Source: Enterococcus silesiacus
GTDB taxonomy: Bacteria > Bacillota > Bacilli > Lactobacillales > Enterococcaceae
DNA: 64,000 nucleotides
Assembly: GCA_001465115.1 (NCBI GenBank)
Contig: CP013614.1
Span: forward strand, 62,001-126,000
Direction: 5' to 3'
Numbering within the stretch: the stretch's first letter is position 1; each line of letters starts with the position of its first letter. A program made the position numbers and the translations under genes. This document shows positions 1-9,717 of the stretch, piece by piece. Under the pieces are notes generated by a model. It was not told the origin of the DNA, searched no databases, and worked only from the letters and a program-made list of their open reading frames with translations.

Positions 1-164
1 GATAAGATAGGAGAGCCTATTTGATCGCTTGTTTTTTGTTTTGATAAGATGCTCTTTCAACTAAAATGTACGGAACCGTTGTCAAAAGCAATTTAAATTG
101 CGGAACAGACAAGCAAGCACTTAATACAATTTACAACAAAGAGAATAGAAAAGAGGAAGAAAAT

Positions 165-1703
165 ATGAGTTTATTAACAATCGAACATTTAACCCAACGT
201 TTTGGGGAGAAAATTCTTTATGAAGATGCGTCGCTTCGTGTCAATAAAGGCGATCACATGGGATTAACAGGGCAAAACGGGGTAGGAAAATCAACCTTGG
301 TCAAGATTCTGACAGGTGAAATTTTGGCCGATGATGGTAGCATCACTTGGCAAAACAATACGAAAATCGGTTACTTAGATCAATATGTGGAAGTGATTGG
401 CAATAGTACGATTAACGAATTTTTACACCAAGCATACAAGCCATTATACGAAATTGAAGGAAAAATCAATGATTTATACACAGAATTTGGTGAGATTGGC
501 GAAGCTAAATTATTAGAGCGAGCGGGGAACTTGCAAACACAACTAGATGAAAGTGATTTTTATCAAATCGATACGATCATCAATGACCTTGCCAACGGAC
601 TTGGAATCGAAGCAATTGGCTTAGATCGACCAATGAATAATTTAAGTGGTGGACAGCGATCTAAAGTTATTTTGGCGAAACTACTTTTAGAAGAACCAGA
701 TGTTTTATTATTAGACGAACCAACAAACTACTTGGATGACACTCATATTCAGTGGTTGATCAATTATTTAAATGATTTTGATGGAACCTTTATTTTAGTT
801 TCTCACGATTATCACTTTTTAAATGCCGTAACGAATTGTATTTGTGATATTGAATTTGGTAAATTAACCAGATATACAGGTAATGTTGAGAAATCTTTTG
901 CGCAAAAAGAACAAAACAAAGAAAGCTACTTAAAACAGTACCATGCCCAACAAGCGAAAATCGAAAAAGCGGAAGCTTATATTCGTAAATACAAAGCAGG
1001 AAACCGTGCAACGATGGCAAAAAGTCGTCAAAAGCAATTAGACCGAGTGGAACGCATGGCACCTCCAGGTAGCCTAGTGAAGCCACAAATTCAGTTTCCT
1101 TATCAGCCAATCGTCGCTAGCTTAGCCCTGATTACGGATGAATTAGTCATCGGGTACAACGAACCCTTACTAGCACCGATTAATTTATCGGTGCATAGCG
1201 GGGAAAAAGTAGCAATCAAAGGGTTTAACGGTATTGGTAAATCAACGTTGATCAAAACACTGACTGGTATTATTCAACCGATTAGTGGTGAATATCAATA
1301 TCCAGCCAACACTAAAATTGCTTATTTTTCTCAAGATTTGATCTGGGAAAATGATTACTTAACTCCGTTAGCTTATTTAAGTGATCGTTTCCCTAAAAAA
1401 ACAGTCAAAGAAATCCGCACCTATTTAGCCAAATGCGGATTACCTGATAAATTAGTAAATCAGCAACTGCGTTTATTAAGCGGAGGAGAGCAGACAAAAG
1501 TGAAGCTGAGTGAGCTGACGATGGATTCAAGTAATATTATTTTCTTAGATGAACCAACGAATCATATTGATGCAGCTGCAAAAGACAGTTTACGCCAAGC
1601 CATTCAACAATTTCAAGGAACGATCGTCATTGTTTCCCATGAAGAAGAGTTTTATACGGATATTACGGATCGTGTGATCAATATCGAAGATATGATACAA
1701 TAA
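165..1703 (+). CDS. ABC-F family ATP-binding protein
   Basis: A soluble protein of 512 aa with two ABC ATPase domains and no membrane segments. The first domain has Walker A GQNGVGKST (about residues 36-44), signature LSGGQ near 160 and Walker B LLLDEPT. The second has GFNGIGKST, LSGGEQ and IFLDEPT. The two are joined by a charged linker rich in K, E and Q, as expected of the ABC-F ribosome-associated family, which acts in translation and sometimes in antibiotic protection. The reading frame is open upstream to 66, but ATG at 165 follows a good AAGAGGAAG site and begins the conserved fold (MSLLTIEHL), so it is taken as the start. It stands alone and ends in a terminator shared with efaA. YbiT/YkpA-like is the best guess; the exact subfamily cannot be fixed by eye. 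Confidence 0.9.
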   Translation: MSLLTIEHLTQRFGEKILYEDASLRVNKGDHMGLTGQNGVGKSTLVKILTGEILADDGSITWQNNTKIGYLDQYVEVIGNSTINEFLHQAYKPLYEIEGKINDLYTEFGEIGEAKLLERAGNLQTQLDESDFYQIDTIINDLANGLGIEAIGLDRPMNNLSGGQRSKVILAKLLLEEPDVLLLDEPTNYLDDTHIQWLINYLNDFDGTFILVSHDYHFLNAVTNCICDIEFGKLTRYTGNVEKSFAQKEQNKESYLKQYHAQQAKIEKAEAYIRKYKAGNRATMAKSRQKQLDRVERMAPPGSLVKPQIQFPYQPIVASLALITDELVIGYNEPLLAPINLSVHSGEKVAIKGFNGIGKSTLIKTLTGIIQPISGEYQYPANTKIAYFSQDLIWENDYLTPLAYLSDRFPKKTVKEIRTYLAKCGLPDKLVNQQLRLLSGGEQTKVKLSELTMDSSNIIFLDEPTNHIDAAAKDSLRQAIQQFQGTIVIVSHEEEFYTDITDRVINIEDMIQ

Positions 1704-1747
1704 AAAACTGCTGCTGACATTGAGTGAAATGTCAGCAGCAGTTTTTA
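1704..1747. terminator. Bidirectional terminator between the ABC-F gene and efaA
   Basis: Inverted repeat with an 18-base stem (AAAACTGCTGCTGACATT and its complement) and a loop of about 6 bases. A-tracts and T-tracts on both sides let it serve both converging genes. Confidence 0.85.
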
Positions 1748-1748
1748 T

Positions 1749-2678
1749 TTATTTCATCAAGCCATCATGAATTTTATCTAAATTCCACTTCATCATAGCA
1801 TAATAGCTATCGCCATCTTCACCTTTTTTAGCAATAGAATCGGTAAAAATCGTACTGTAAATCGGTAGATCTGTTTCTTTTGACACGCGTTCCATACTAC
1901 GTTTGTCGACACTGGTTTCAACAAATAAGGAAGGCACTTTTGTTTTGTGGATTTGATCGATGATTTGTTTCATTTGATCTGGTGTTCCTTGGCTTTCGGT
2001 ATTGATTTCCCAAATATAGGCAGCAGTCAGACCATACGCTTTAGAGAAATATTTAAAAGCCCCTTCACTAGTAACTAGTAGTTTTTTATTTTCTGGAATA
2101 TCTGCAAATTTTTCTTTGGCTTCTTTGTCTAAAGCTGCTAGTTTTTCAATATATTCTTTGGCATTTTTTTCGTAAGTTTCTTTATTTTTAGGATCTTTTT
2201 CACTTAATGTGTCTCTGATTGCTTCGACATAAGCAATCCCGTTTTGGATATCTAGCCAAGCATGTGGATCTTGCTCGTTTTCTTGCCCAGCACTGGTTAA
2301 ATACATCGGTTGGACTTTTTTACTTACGGAGAAAAAGTCTTGATCTTCTTTTTTCTTCGCTGTTTCCATCAGTTTATTGAACCAACCGTTTCCACCAGTT
2401 TCTAAGTTTAAACCATTGAAGAATAAAACGTCAGCTTCAGATGCTTTTGCAACATCTTCAGGTAGTGGTTCATATTCATGAGGATCTGTTCCAACTGGGA
2501 CGATACTGTGTAAATTGACCAAATCTTTTCCAACATTATCCACTATATCAGCAAGAATCGAGTTTGTCGCAACAACATTGATTTTTTCCTTGTCTGAGGT
2601 ATCTGTAGACTTAGATTGACAAGCAGCTAGTAAAAATAAACTAGCTAGTGCTGTGATAAAAAGTATTTTTTTTCTCAT
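1749..2678 (-). CDS. efaA: Manganese ABC transporter substrate-binding lipoprotein (EfaA/PsaA family)
   Basis: A 309-aa cluster A-I metal-binding lipoprotein. The N-terminal signal ends in lipobox LAAC with the lipidated Cys at residue 20. Family motifs are visible: [27 protein letters not shown] and a late FTDSIA segment, giving the His/His/Glu/Asp set that binds Mn2+ (or Zn2+) in PsaA-like proteins. It is the last gene of a three-gene minus-strand operon; its ATG overlaps the stop of the permease by 4 bases. In E. faecalis the equivalent EfaA is an endocarditis antigen and supplies Mn to the efaCBA transporter. Metal choice is inferred from the family and from the operator boxes upstream of efaC. 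Confidence 0.92.
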   Translation of the reverse strand: MRKKILFITALASLFLLAACQSKSTDTSDKEKINVVATNSILADIVDNVGKDLVNLHSIVPVGTDPHEYEPLPEDVAKASEADVLFFNGLNLETGGNGWFNKLMETAKKKEDQDFFSVSKKVQPMYLTSAGQENEQDPHAWLDIQNGIAYVEAIRDTLSEKDPKNKETYEKNAKEYIEKLAALDKEAKEKFADIPENKKLLVTSEGAFKYFSKAYGLTAAYIWEINTESQGTPDQMKQIIDQIHKTKVPSLFVETSVDKRSMERVSKETDLPIYSTIFTDSIAKKGEDGDSYYAMMKWNLDKIHDGLMK

Positions 2679-3532
2679 AATATAGGTTCCTCCGTTTTCT
2701 GTTTATTGACAAAAAATAGTCCTTTTTTAGGTGAAAATAGAAACGCGATAACGAAAAATGCTGCAGCGGTTAAAACGATTGTAGCGCCTGATGCTAGGTT
2801 ATACGAATAGCTAAAGAATAAGCCGATGATCGAACTTAGTATTCCGAAAAGAGAAGCTAAGGTGATCATTGTAGGTAAGTGATTCGTCAGCAAGTATGCG
2901 GTAGCAGCAGGAGTGATCAACATGGCAATCACTAAAATCGTTCCAACTGTCTGTAACGATGAAACAGCAACTAAGGTTAATAAAAACATCAAGGCGTAGT
3001 GGAAGAACTGAACATTTAATCCGTACGCTTGTGCCATTGTTGGATCAAAAGAGGTAATTTGTAGTTCCTTATAGAATAATCCAACAAAGATCAACACGAT
3101 GATCCCAACAATTGCGGTAATCAAAATATCAGAATCTCGAACCGCTAAAACATTCCCAAAGAGAATATGATAAAGATCGGTCGAGCTTTTTGCGAAAGAG
3201 ATCATAATGATTCCTAAAGCGAAAAAGGAACTGAAAACAACACCGATCGCGGTATCGTTTTTTAATTGACTTTTTTGAGTAATAAAGCCAATCAATAAAG
3301 CCGCTAAAATACCAAAAACCGAGGCACCGAAGATATAATTGACACCAAACATATAAGAAGCCGCCACCCCAGGTAAAACTGCGTGAGAGATCGCATCTCC
3401 CATCAAGGACATGCCTCGTAAAACGATAAATGAACCAATGATTCCTGAAACCAGTCCAACGATGATCGAGGTGATCAAAGCATTTTGTAGAAATTGGTAA
3501 CGAACCAATCCGTCAATAAAATTTGTAATCAT
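2675..3532 (-). CDS. efaB: Manganese ABC transporter permease
   Basis: A 285-aa integral membrane protein with 8-9 hydrophobic helices, of the ABC-3 family that works with cluster A-I binding proteins. Recognisable segments are [15 protein letters not shown] near the N-terminus, [13 protein letters not shown] (the conserved coupling region) and a helix with [16 protein letters not shown]. It sits between ATPase and lipoprotein genes with 4-base overlaps on both sides, so the three are translated in a coupled way. Its role is to form the membrane channel for Mn2+ uptake. Confidence 0.92.
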   Translation of the reverse strand: MITNFIDGLVRYQFLQNALITSIIVGLVSGIIGSFIVLRGMSLMGDAISHAVLPGVAASYMFGVNYIFGASVFGILAALLIGFITQKSQLKNDTAIGVVFSSFFALGIIMISFAKSSTDLYHILFGNVLAVRDSDILITAIVGIIVLIFVGLFYKELQITSFDPTMAQAYGLNVQFFHYALMFLLTLVAVSSLQTVGTILVIAMLITPAATAYLLTNHLPTMITLASLFGILSSIIGLFFSYSYNLASGATIVLTAAAFFVIAFLFSPKKGLFFVNKQKTEEPIL

Positions 3533-4284
3533 GCATCAGCCACTCCTTTGATAATAATATCGCCCATTGTGTCACCATAGGCCAACTGAATATTTTTGTT
3601 GGTAAATGTAGTTGAAACGGGTCCACAAGCAATCAGTTTTTTCTTCAAAATAATCACATCATCAAAATAATGAGAGACTTTATGGAGGTCATGATGGACG
3701 ATCAAAATTGTTTTTCCAGCTTCTTTTAATTGTTTGAGAATGTCCATGATGACTTTTTCGCTCGTCATATCAATCCCTACAAAAGGTTCATCTAAGACAA
3801 TGATATCTGCTTCTTGAGCGAGAACTCGAGCGATAAAGACCCGTTGCAGTTGTCCGCCAGATAGTTCACCAATTTGACGTTTCCCAAATTCTTCCAGTTG
3901 GACAGTTTTAAGTGCTGCTAAGGCTTGTTCCTTTTCATGTTTTTTAGGACGTTTCATCAATCCTAGTTTTGGATAAGTTCCTAATAGGACAACCTCTAAA
4001 ACGTTGATTGGAAATGAAAGATCTAGCGCGCTGCGTTGTTCGACATATGCGATTCGTTTCTTTTGGCCATCAATAGGCTGCTCACCTGCAAGCACGGTTC
4101 TAGAATCTGTTTTGATCAGTCCGAGCATTCCTTTTAGAAATGTCGATTTCCCTGCACCATTAGGGCCAATCACTCCTGTGATTTTTCCAGCAGGAATGTG
4201 TAAAGAAATATCGTACAAGGCTTTTTGACCTTGATAGCTAACAGTTAGATGTTCTACTGTAAGATTATTATTATTTATAGACAT
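3529..4284 (-). CDS. efaC: Manganese ABC transporter ATP-binding protein
   Basis: First gene of the operon, 251 aa. Walker A GPNGAGKST is near residues 41-49, then LSGGQLQRV, Walker B IIVLDEP and the switch HHD, as in MntB/PsaB/EfaC ATPases. The ATG follows AGGAGG at 4290-4296 (minus strand). A sigma-A promoter and two metal-repressor boxes lie directly upstream, so the operon should be shut off when Mn is plentiful. Confidence 0.92.
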   Translation of the reverse strand: MSINNNNLTVEHLTVSYQGQKALYDISLHIPAGKITGVIGPNGAGKSTFLKGMLGLIKTDSRTVLAGEQPIDGQKKRIAYVEQRSALDLSFPINVLEVVLLGTYPKLGLMKRPKKHEKEQALAALKTVQLEEFGKRQIGELSGGQLQRVFIARVLAQEADIIVLDEPFVGIDMTSEKVIMDILKQLKEAGKTILIVHHDLHKVSHYFDDVIILKKKLIACGPVSTTFTNKNIQLAYGDTMGDIIIKGVADA

Positions 4285-4297
4285 AAAAAAACCTCCT

Positions 4298-4315
4298 TTT
4301 TAGGTTTGCCTTAAA
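4298..4315 (-). promoter_or_regulatory. DtxR/MntR-type operator box, downstream copy
   Basis: Minus-strand reading TTTAAGGCAAACCTAAA is an imperfect palindrome with TTAAGG / CCTAAA half sites. It lies between the -10 element and the ribosome site of efaC, where bound repressor would block transcription. It matches the other box at 4353-4372 in core sequence. Assignment to an EfaR-like Mn regulator is inference. Confidence 0.6.
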
Positions 4316-4318
4316 CTC

Positions 4319-4347
4319 AGTATAAGGTAAAGTTAAATTAAAATCAA
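4319..4347 (-). promoter_or_regulatory. Sigma-A promoter of efaCBA
   Basis: On the minus strand, -35 TTGATT (4342-4347), a 17-base spacer and -10 TATACT (4319-4324). The start point would fall just before the downstream operator box. Confidence 0.7.
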
Positions 4348-4352
4348 TCCAT

Positions 4353-4372
4353 TTTTTAGGCTAACCTAAAAA
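4353..4372 (-). promoter_or_regulatory. DtxR/MntR-type operator box, upstream copy
   Basis: Near-perfect palindrome TTTTTAGGCTAACCTAAAAA immediately upstream of the -35 element. With the second box downstream of -10 it brackets the promoter, typical of a metal-dependent repressor such as EfaR/MntR. Confidence 0.65.
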
Positions 4373-4377
4373 TGAAT

Positions 4378-4416
4378 AAAAAAAGACTAAGATACAACTC
4401 TTTGAGTCATATCTCA
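4378..4416 (-). terminator. Terminator of the serine hydrolase gene
   Basis: Minus-strand hairpin GAGAT-GACTC-loop-GAGTT-ATCTT followed by a T-run. A closely similar sequence is reused as a terminator at 40912-40954. Confidence 0.65.
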
Positions 4417-4468
4417 ATCATAGGGAGTTCGGTGAAATACCTCTATACTGATTGTTTTGTGTGGAAAC

Positions 4469-5662
4469 TCATTGACTGTTATAAGGTCCTAATGAGTTGA
4501 AAATAGAATTTGCTAATTTTTGAAGTGTTTTATCCTCTGGTTTTTGATTTGAAAGAAGAATTACTGCATTTTGTCTATCTTTTGAAACCCTTGCATTCGA
4601 TTCAAAACCAGATTCAGTTCCATGTCCTCTAATATAATTTTGAAAACTATAAAGACCACCCATATATTTTGATCCAATTTCAGGAGTCCAAACTTCATCC
4701 ATGGTTTTTTGATTAATAATCTTTCCTCCAAGTAAATCAGAATAAAATAAATAGAGATCACCTGCAGTCATACCCACATTTCCAGTACCAACTTCTTGAT
4801 CAAACCCTAAAGGATCATCTTGTATTTCAGAAGCAAAATTTTTATCAGCGATTTTTTTGTAGGCGTAAGTTCGATTACGTGATCTTATAAAGTCGTTATA
4901 AAAACATGTCCTAGATAATTTTAGACCTTGAATAAATGTTTGAGTAAATAAAGTTCGATAAGAAGTAGCTGTTAATTGTTCTAGAATTCCCACTAAAATA
5001 GAATAGTTGACTGCTTCATATTTATATTGACCATAAATATCCATAGTCGCATTAGAAATCGCAAACTGAATAAAGTCGTTATCAGACATCATGATCGTAG
5101 GTTTGATTTTTTGTTGTAATCCGGAAGTCATTGAGAGTAATTGGCGAATAGTTATTTTTCGACTATCTGGAACAGTTGGGAAAAAGCGGTCCAAGGTATC
5201 ATCTAATGAAAGCTTCTGAGCTTGAACTTGTTGCAAAATAAGAGAAGCCGTAAACGCTTTTTGTATTGAGCCGATTTGAAATGTTGATTGAGAGGTATTT
5301 GGCCTACTTTCAGCAAAATTAGCATAGCCGAATCCTTTTTGTAAAATGATTTTTCCTTTGTGAATAATTAAAGCGGTGCCGATAAACTGGATATCCTTCA
5401 ATTTTTGATTTAGTTCTTCAGCAAAATCAGAAGTAGGCTGAACTTCCTTATTAAAATCTTTAGCTTGTGTTAAAGATGTGGAAGACTGTGTCGTTTCTGT
5501 CGTCCTTTCGCTTGTGCTTGTTTGAGAAACTGATTTAGGCTGATTTTGGAAAAATAAAAGATAGATTTCCACCCCAACCAAAATAATCAAAATTAAAACA
5601 ATGAGTGCTGGTATAAAAGGCTTCTTTTTTTTATGATTTTTTTTATAGTGCATGAGTGTCAA
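4469..5662 (-). CDS. Membrane-anchored serine hydrolase (beta-lactamase / penicillin-binding family)
   Basis: 397 aa. A basic N-terminus (HYKKNHKKKK) is followed by one hydrophobic helix (about residues 14-36), a Ser/Thr-rich spacer (to about 65) and an extracellular class C beta-lactamase-like domain. SIQK (in FQIGSIQKAF) fits the SxxK active-site serine, YEAVNYS the YxN motif and RGHGTESG the third KTG-like box. Such proteins are often D-alanyl carboxypeptidase or esterase-like; resistance to beta-lactams cannot be inferred. A GGAGGTGA ribosome site lies only 3 bases before a TTG at 5662 and 12 bases before an ATG at 5653, so the start is one of these two. It is a single-gene unit with its own terminator. 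Confidence 0.8.
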   Translation of the reverse strand: MTLMHYKKNHKKKKPFIPALIVLILIILVGVEIYLLFFQNQPKSVSQTSTSERTTETTQSSTSLTQAKDFNKEVQPTSDFAEELNQKLKDIQFIGTALIIHKGKIILQKGFGYANFAESRPNTSQSTFQIGSIQKAFTASLILQQVQAQKLSLDDTLDRFFPTVPDSRKITIRQLLSMTSGLQQKIKPTIMMSDNDFIQFAISNATMDIYGQYKYEAVNYSILVGILEQLTATSYRTLFTQTFIQGLKLSRTCFYNDFIRSRNRTYAYKKIADKNFASEIQDDPLGFDQEVGTGNVGMTAGDLYLFYSDLLGGKIINQKTMDEVWTPEIGSKYMGGLYSFQNYIRGHGTESGFESNARVSKDRQNAVILLSNQKPEDKTLQKLANSIFNSLGPYNSQ

Positions 5663-5896
5663 TCACCTCCGGTTACAGTAATTTTACTCATACGATGGAT
5701 AAATACAAGTTGATTGTATGAGATTTGCCGAACAGTTTTGTAAGTACTAATTTTCTTCGGTTAAAAGTCGTTGAAAATTCAATTATTCGTCACAATAAAG
5801 AAAAAGATCCATGATTTTTTAGCCAATCAATGTTAGAATGTAAAGTGAAGTTTTCAATTATCAGAATAGAAAAATATCTAGATCACGGAGGAAATC

Positions 5897-6862
5897 ATGA
5901 CCCAAAAATACCAGGATAAAACATTACGAATCTTTAGTTTGAATGCCAATCGCCCTTTAGCAGAGAAAATTGCTGAAGTTGTCGGTACTGAGCTCGGAAA
6001 AAGTACGGTGCGCCAATTTAGTGATGGAGAAATTCAAATCAATATTGAAGAGAGTATTCGCGGGGACCATGTCTTTCTTGTTCAGTCGACCAACCTTCCT
6101 GTTAACGATAATTTAATGGAATTGTTGATCATGATTGATGCATTGAAACGAGCAAGTGCTAAAACAATTAATGTGGTGTTACCATACTATGGATACGCTA
6201 GACAAGATCGAACGGCTAAACCAAGAGAACCAATCACAGCAAAATTAGTTGCGAACTTATTAGAAGAAGCAGGCGCAACACGCGTATTGACACTAGATCT
6301 GCACACCGTTCAAGTGCAAGGATTCTTTGATATTCCAGTAGACAATCTGTTTACGATGCCGCTATTTGCTCATAATTATCGTCAGCAACAGTTAACGGGA
6401 GAAGATATTGTTGTTGTTTCTCCTAAAAACAGTGGTGTCCAACGTGCCAGAAGTTTATCTGAGTATTTAGATGCAACACTTGCGATCATTGACCAAGACG
6501 AAGTGGACGGTGTCCGTTCAGGATATGTGATTGGAGAGGTCAAAGGCAAGACGTGTATTTTAGTCGATGATATTTTAAACTCTGGCAGTACGATGGCAAC
6601 TGCTGCTAAGATTCTAAAAGAAAATGGGGCGAAATGTATTTATGCCTGTGCTTCTCACGGTTTACTATCAAAAGGTGCTAAAGAGACGTTAGATGCTTCA
6701 CCAATCGAACAAATTTGTGTGACTGACTCTGTCTTTATTTCTGAAGACCGCAAGCCAGAAGCTCTGAACATTGTTTCGTGTGCTGAACTGATGGGTGAGG
6801 CAGTCAAACGAATTCATGAAAACACACCAATGAGTCCACTGTTTCGTTTAGAAGAAAAATAA
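5897..6862 (+). CDS. prs: Ribose-phosphate pyrophosphokinase (PRPP synthase)
   Basis: 321 aa, the normal length for class I PRPP synthase, which makes PRPP from ribose 5-phosphate and ATP for purine, pyrimidine, His, Trp and NAD synthesis. Seen motifs: [16 protein letters not shown] near the N-terminus, YYGYARQDR flexible loop, [14 protein letters not shown] and the PRPP-binding loop [12 protein letters not shown]. The start follows CGGAGGAAATC. Enterococci often carry two prs paralogues; this window alone cannot show whether this is the main one. A terminator follows. Confidence 0.95.
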   Translation: MTQKYQDKTLRIFSLNANRPLAEKIAEVVGTELGKSTVRQFSDGEIQINIEESIRGDHVFLVQSTNLPVNDNLMELLIMIDALKRASAKTINVVLPYYGYARQDRTAKPREPITAKLVANLLEEAGATRVLTLDLHTVQVQGFFDIPVDNLFTMPLFAHNYRQQQLTGEDIVVVSPKNSGVQRARSLSEYLDATLAIIDQDEVDGVRSGYVIGEVKGKTCILVDDILNSGSTMATAAKILKENGAKCIYACASHGLLSKGAKETLDASPIEQICVTDSVFISEDRKPEALNIVSCAELMGEAVKRIHENTPMSPLFRLEEK

Positions 6863-6885
6863 TAACAACAATTTGTTTAAATCAA

Positions 6886-6925
6886 GAAAGAAGTTCAGCT
6901 ATTGCTTTAGACTGGACTTCTTTTT
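6886..6925 (+). terminator. Terminator after prs
   Basis: Imperfect hairpin AGAAGTTCAG / CTGGACTTCT with a T-run after it. Confidence 0.7.
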
Positions 6926-6993
6926 AGTCTTTATCTTGGTCGAATAAAAGGACTAACGAAAATTGATACAAGTAATAGGAAGGAGCAACACGA

Positions 6994-7890
6994 GTGAAAG
7001 AACAGAAAAAGGGTGTTTTATTAGGCTTTATTGCGTATGTATTTTGGGGGATCATTCCGATTTATTGGAAGTTGTTGCCAACCGTTGCTCCATTGGATAT
7101 CTTGTGTTATCGCATTGTCTGGTCCTTTTTATTTATGATTATTTATATTTTAGTTACTAAAAGATGGTCGTTATTTCTGACGGAGGTCAAATCGGTCATA
7201 CAAGACAAGAAAAAATTATTTGCTATCATTTGTGCAGCTATTTTGATTTCAGTAAATTGGTTCACTTTTATTTATACAGTCAGCCAAGGACACGTTACGC
7301 AAGCGAGTCTGGGGTATTATATGAATCCGTTAGTGAATGTCTTGTTGGCAACCTTGATTTTGAAAGAAAAATTAAGTCGTTCAGGAATGATTGCATGTGG
7401 CTTAGCCTTGTTGGGTGTCCTGTTATTAACGATTCAAACAGGTGAAATTCCGTTAGCACCACTTGTTATGGCAGTGACTTTTAGTTTTTATGGACTAATC
7501 AAAAAAGGTGTATCGGTGAGTTCTTACACTGGTTTAACGATTGAAACCTTTGTTATTTTACCTATTGCTTTGGTTTATTTACTATTCTTCTCGCGTCAAG
7601 GGTTTATGAATTATGAATTATCTACTAATCTATTGCTGATGGGAGCAGGTGTAGTGACGGCGATTCCTTTATTGCTTTTTGCACAGGCAGCAAAACAAAT
7701 TTCTTATATTATTTTAGGCTTTATTCAATATGTAGGTCCAACCTTAATGTTGCTATCCGCACTATTTTTATATCATGAGCCCTATTCAGCAGAGCAATTT
7801 ATCGCATTTGGTTTTATTTGGGCGGGGATAGCTGTTTTTACGTATGGCAATATTTATACCTATCAGAAGGAAAAACGCTTTTCCAAGTAA
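6994..7890 (+). CDS. RarD-like EamA-family transporter
   Basis: 298 aa with about ten hydrophobic helices and the two EamA halves of the drug/metabolite transporter superfamily. The opening FIAYVFWGIIPIYWK and the conserved SQGHVTQASLGYYMNPL match the RarD group (chloramphenicol-sensitivity protein in Pseudomonas; natural substrate unknown). Start is GTG at 6994 after AAGGAGCAAC. A single gene between prs and the cysteine desulfurase, same direction. Confidence 0.85.
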   Translation: MKEQKKGVLLGFIAYVFWGIIPIYWKLLPTVAPLDILCYRIVWSFLFMIIYILVTKRWSLFLTEVKSVIQDKKKLFAIICAAILISVNWFTFIYTVSQGHVTQASLGYYMNPLVNVLLATLILKEKLSRSGMIACGLALLGVLLLTIQTGEIPLAPLVMAVTFSFYGLIKKGVSVSSYTGLTIETFVILPIALVYLLFFSRQGFMNYELSTNLLLMGAGVVTAIPLLLFAQAAKQISYIILGFIQYVGPTLMLLSALFLYHEPYSAEQFIAFGFIWAGIAVFTYGNIYTYQKEKRFSK

Positions 7891-7909
7891 GTAGAAAAAG
7901 AATCATTCT

Positions 7910-7938
7910 TTGAGGTACATTGTCACTTATGTTAAAAT
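7910..7938 (+). promoter_or_regulatory. Promoter of the cysteine desulfurase gene
   Basis: -35 TTGAGG, 17-base spacer, -10 TAAAAT, about 37 bases upstream of the GTG start. Confidence 0.55.
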
Positions 7939-7974
7939 AATCCCATTATCAAGGAGTCAGAAAGGACGAGTTCA

Positions 7975-9120
7975 GTGGAACCCATTTATTTAGATCATGC
8001 AGCAACAACGCCGACACATCCGGCAGTTATTGAGATAATGGCCAGTGAAATGGCCAATACATTTGGCAATCCGTCTAGCATTCATACATTTGGCCGACAA
8101 GCTCATCGTAAGTTAGAAGATATCCGTCAAGTGATTGCAGCAAGTCTTGAAGTGAAACCACACGAAATTATCTTTAATAGTGGTGGTACAGAAGGGGATA
8201 ACACGGCAATCATTGAAACGGCATTGTCTAGAAAAGATCAAGGAATGCATCTGATTACAACCGCGATCGAGCATCCAGCTGTTTTAGAAACAATGAAGTA
8301 TTTGGAAGAGTTGGGATTTGAAGTGACTTACTTACCTGTTGACGTCAACGGCAATCTGGCTATCGCAGATTTTGAAGCAGCTTTACGGGATGATACAATT
8401 TTGGTTTCCGTGATGTATGGCAATAATGAAATCGGTAATTTAATGCCAATCAAAGAAATTGGGGAATTGCTAAAAGAGCATCCCGCGATTTTTCATACAG
8501 ATGCTGTCCAAGCATATGGTTCTGAACGAATTTTACCTCATGAAATGGGCGTTGATTTATTGAGTATTTCTGCTCATAAAATCAATGGACCAAAAGGTGT
8601 TGGTTTCTTATTTAAAAACGATGCCATTTCGTTACCTTCATTTTTACATGGTGGGGAGCAAGAAGAGAAACGGCGAGCAGGAACAGAAAATTTAGCTGGT
8701 ATTGCTGGCATGGGCAAAGCGGTTGCACTTTTAACCGATGTTGAAAAAGAAAAACGGCATGAAAAATATGTTGAATTTGAGCGGATTATTTTGACTGAAC
8801 TAGATAAAGCTCAGATTGATTATCAGATCAATGGTAATCCTGAAAATAAGCTAGCTCATATTTTAAACATACAATTTAAAGGCGTAGCAAGTGACTTGTT
8901 ATTAATGCACTTAGATTTACAAGGGGTGGCGATATCAACCGGTTCAGCTTGTACTGCAGGAACAGTCGATCCTTCTCATGTTCTACAGGCGATGCATGGA
9001 AAAAATGCCCCAGCAATCAAAGAATCTGTCCGAATCAGTTTTGGATTAGGGAATGATGATGCTCAAATTCAACGATTAGTAGCTATATTGATCGATATAA
9101 TCCAAAAAATAAAGCAGTAA
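7975..9120 (+). CDS. Cysteine desulfurase (IscS/NifS family)
   Basis: 381-aa PLP enzyme that removes sulfur from cysteine and passes it to acceptors. N-terminal YLDHAATTP, PLP-lysine in SAHKINGPKG (Lys202) and active-site Cys in TGSACTAG (about residue 325) are intact. It starts at GTG (7975). A DUF1831 gene follows and mnmA lies 1.7 kb downstream, an arrangement common in Lactobacillales that points to a role in tRNA 2-thiouridine formation more than Fe-S assembly, which usually relies on SufS in these bacteria. The pathway role is inferred from context. Confidence 0.92.
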   Translation: MEPIYLDHAATTPTHPAVIEIMASEMANTFGNPSSIHTFGRQAHRKLEDIRQVIAASLEVKPHEIIFNSGGTEGDNTAIIETALSRKDQGMHLITTAIEHPAVLETMKYLEELGFEVTYLPVDVNGNLAIADFEAALRDDTILVSVMYGNNEIGNLMPIKEIGELLKEHPAIFHTDAVQAYGSERILPHEMGVDLLSISAHKINGPKGVGFLFKNDAISLPSFLHGGEQEEKRRAGTENLAGIAGMGKAVALLTDVEKEKRHEKYVEFERIILTELDKAQIDYQINGNPENKLAHILNIQFKGVASDLLLMHLDLQGVAISTGSACTAGTVDPSHVLQAMHGKNAPAIKESVRISFGLGNDDAQIQRLVAILIDIIQKIKQ

Positions 9121-9202
9121 TTGAAGAAAAGTTAGATTAGAACTAGTAAAAAGAAAGCGTACCAACTATAATAAAAGAGACAATAAATAAAGAGGTGGAA
9201 AA

Positions 9203-9544
9203 ATGGCGTTTAAAGAAAAAGCAACAGTAGAAGGCTGTACGGTATTCTATAAAGTAAATGAACAAGCAAAAAAATACACATTGAAAGATAATGGCTTCAC
9301 TGAAACCAATTCTGGTAACTTTCAGCTGATCCGTCCATTAGATGGGACACCCCAAAGTAAAGAAGGGTTTAAATTAAAAATCACGATCGCTGAAGATTTG
9401 AAAACACTGAAAATGTCAGTGACGACTGCAAATGGTTTGAAATCAATGAATATTTTTAAAAGCGACTCTCATGCAATGAGTCAAGAAAAGTTCTACTTCT
9501 TGATGGATGGCATGATCAGTCGTGGGGTATTTGAGAAAGCTTGA
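9203..9544 (+). CDS. DUF1831 family protein
   Basis: 113 aa, soluble, with no known motif. It matches the small Lactobacillales family DUF1831, usually found beside a cysteine desulfurase, as here (82 bases downstream, same strand). The start follows AGAGGTGGAAAA. The steady gene pairing suggests a helper in sulfur transfer or tRNA modification, but function is unknown. Confidence 0.75.
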   Translation: MAFKEKATVEGCTVFYKVNEQAKKYTLKDNGFTETNSGNFQLIRPLDGTPQSKEGFKLKITIAEDLKTLKMSVTTANGLKSMNIFKSDSHAMSQEKFYFLMDGMISRGVFEKA

Positions 9545-9562
9545 TCAATTAATTGGAAATTA

Positions 9563-9615
9563 AAGATGAGGTTGGGGTGTGACTCGTAGAGTTGTGTTCC
9601 AACCTCATCTTTTTT
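9563..9615 (+). terminator. Terminator after the DUF1831 gene
   Basis: Stem AGATGAGGTTGG / CCAACCTCATCT with a long loop holding a second small hairpin, followed by TTTTTT. Confidence 0.75.
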
Positions 9616-9717
9616 AGCAAATGCGAGATTTTTAGTGAACGAGCATAGAAAATGCTCTTGTCATGTCTAGGTATTATTGATACACTTTTTTTGATATGCT
9701 TAAAAGGAGTGGGGAAA

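Noticed and set aside
4469..5662. Beta-lactamase resistance gene
   Set aside because: The protein has the fold motifs but is a membrane-anchored serine hydrolase of a kind common in enterococci; nothing shows beta-lactam hydrolysis.
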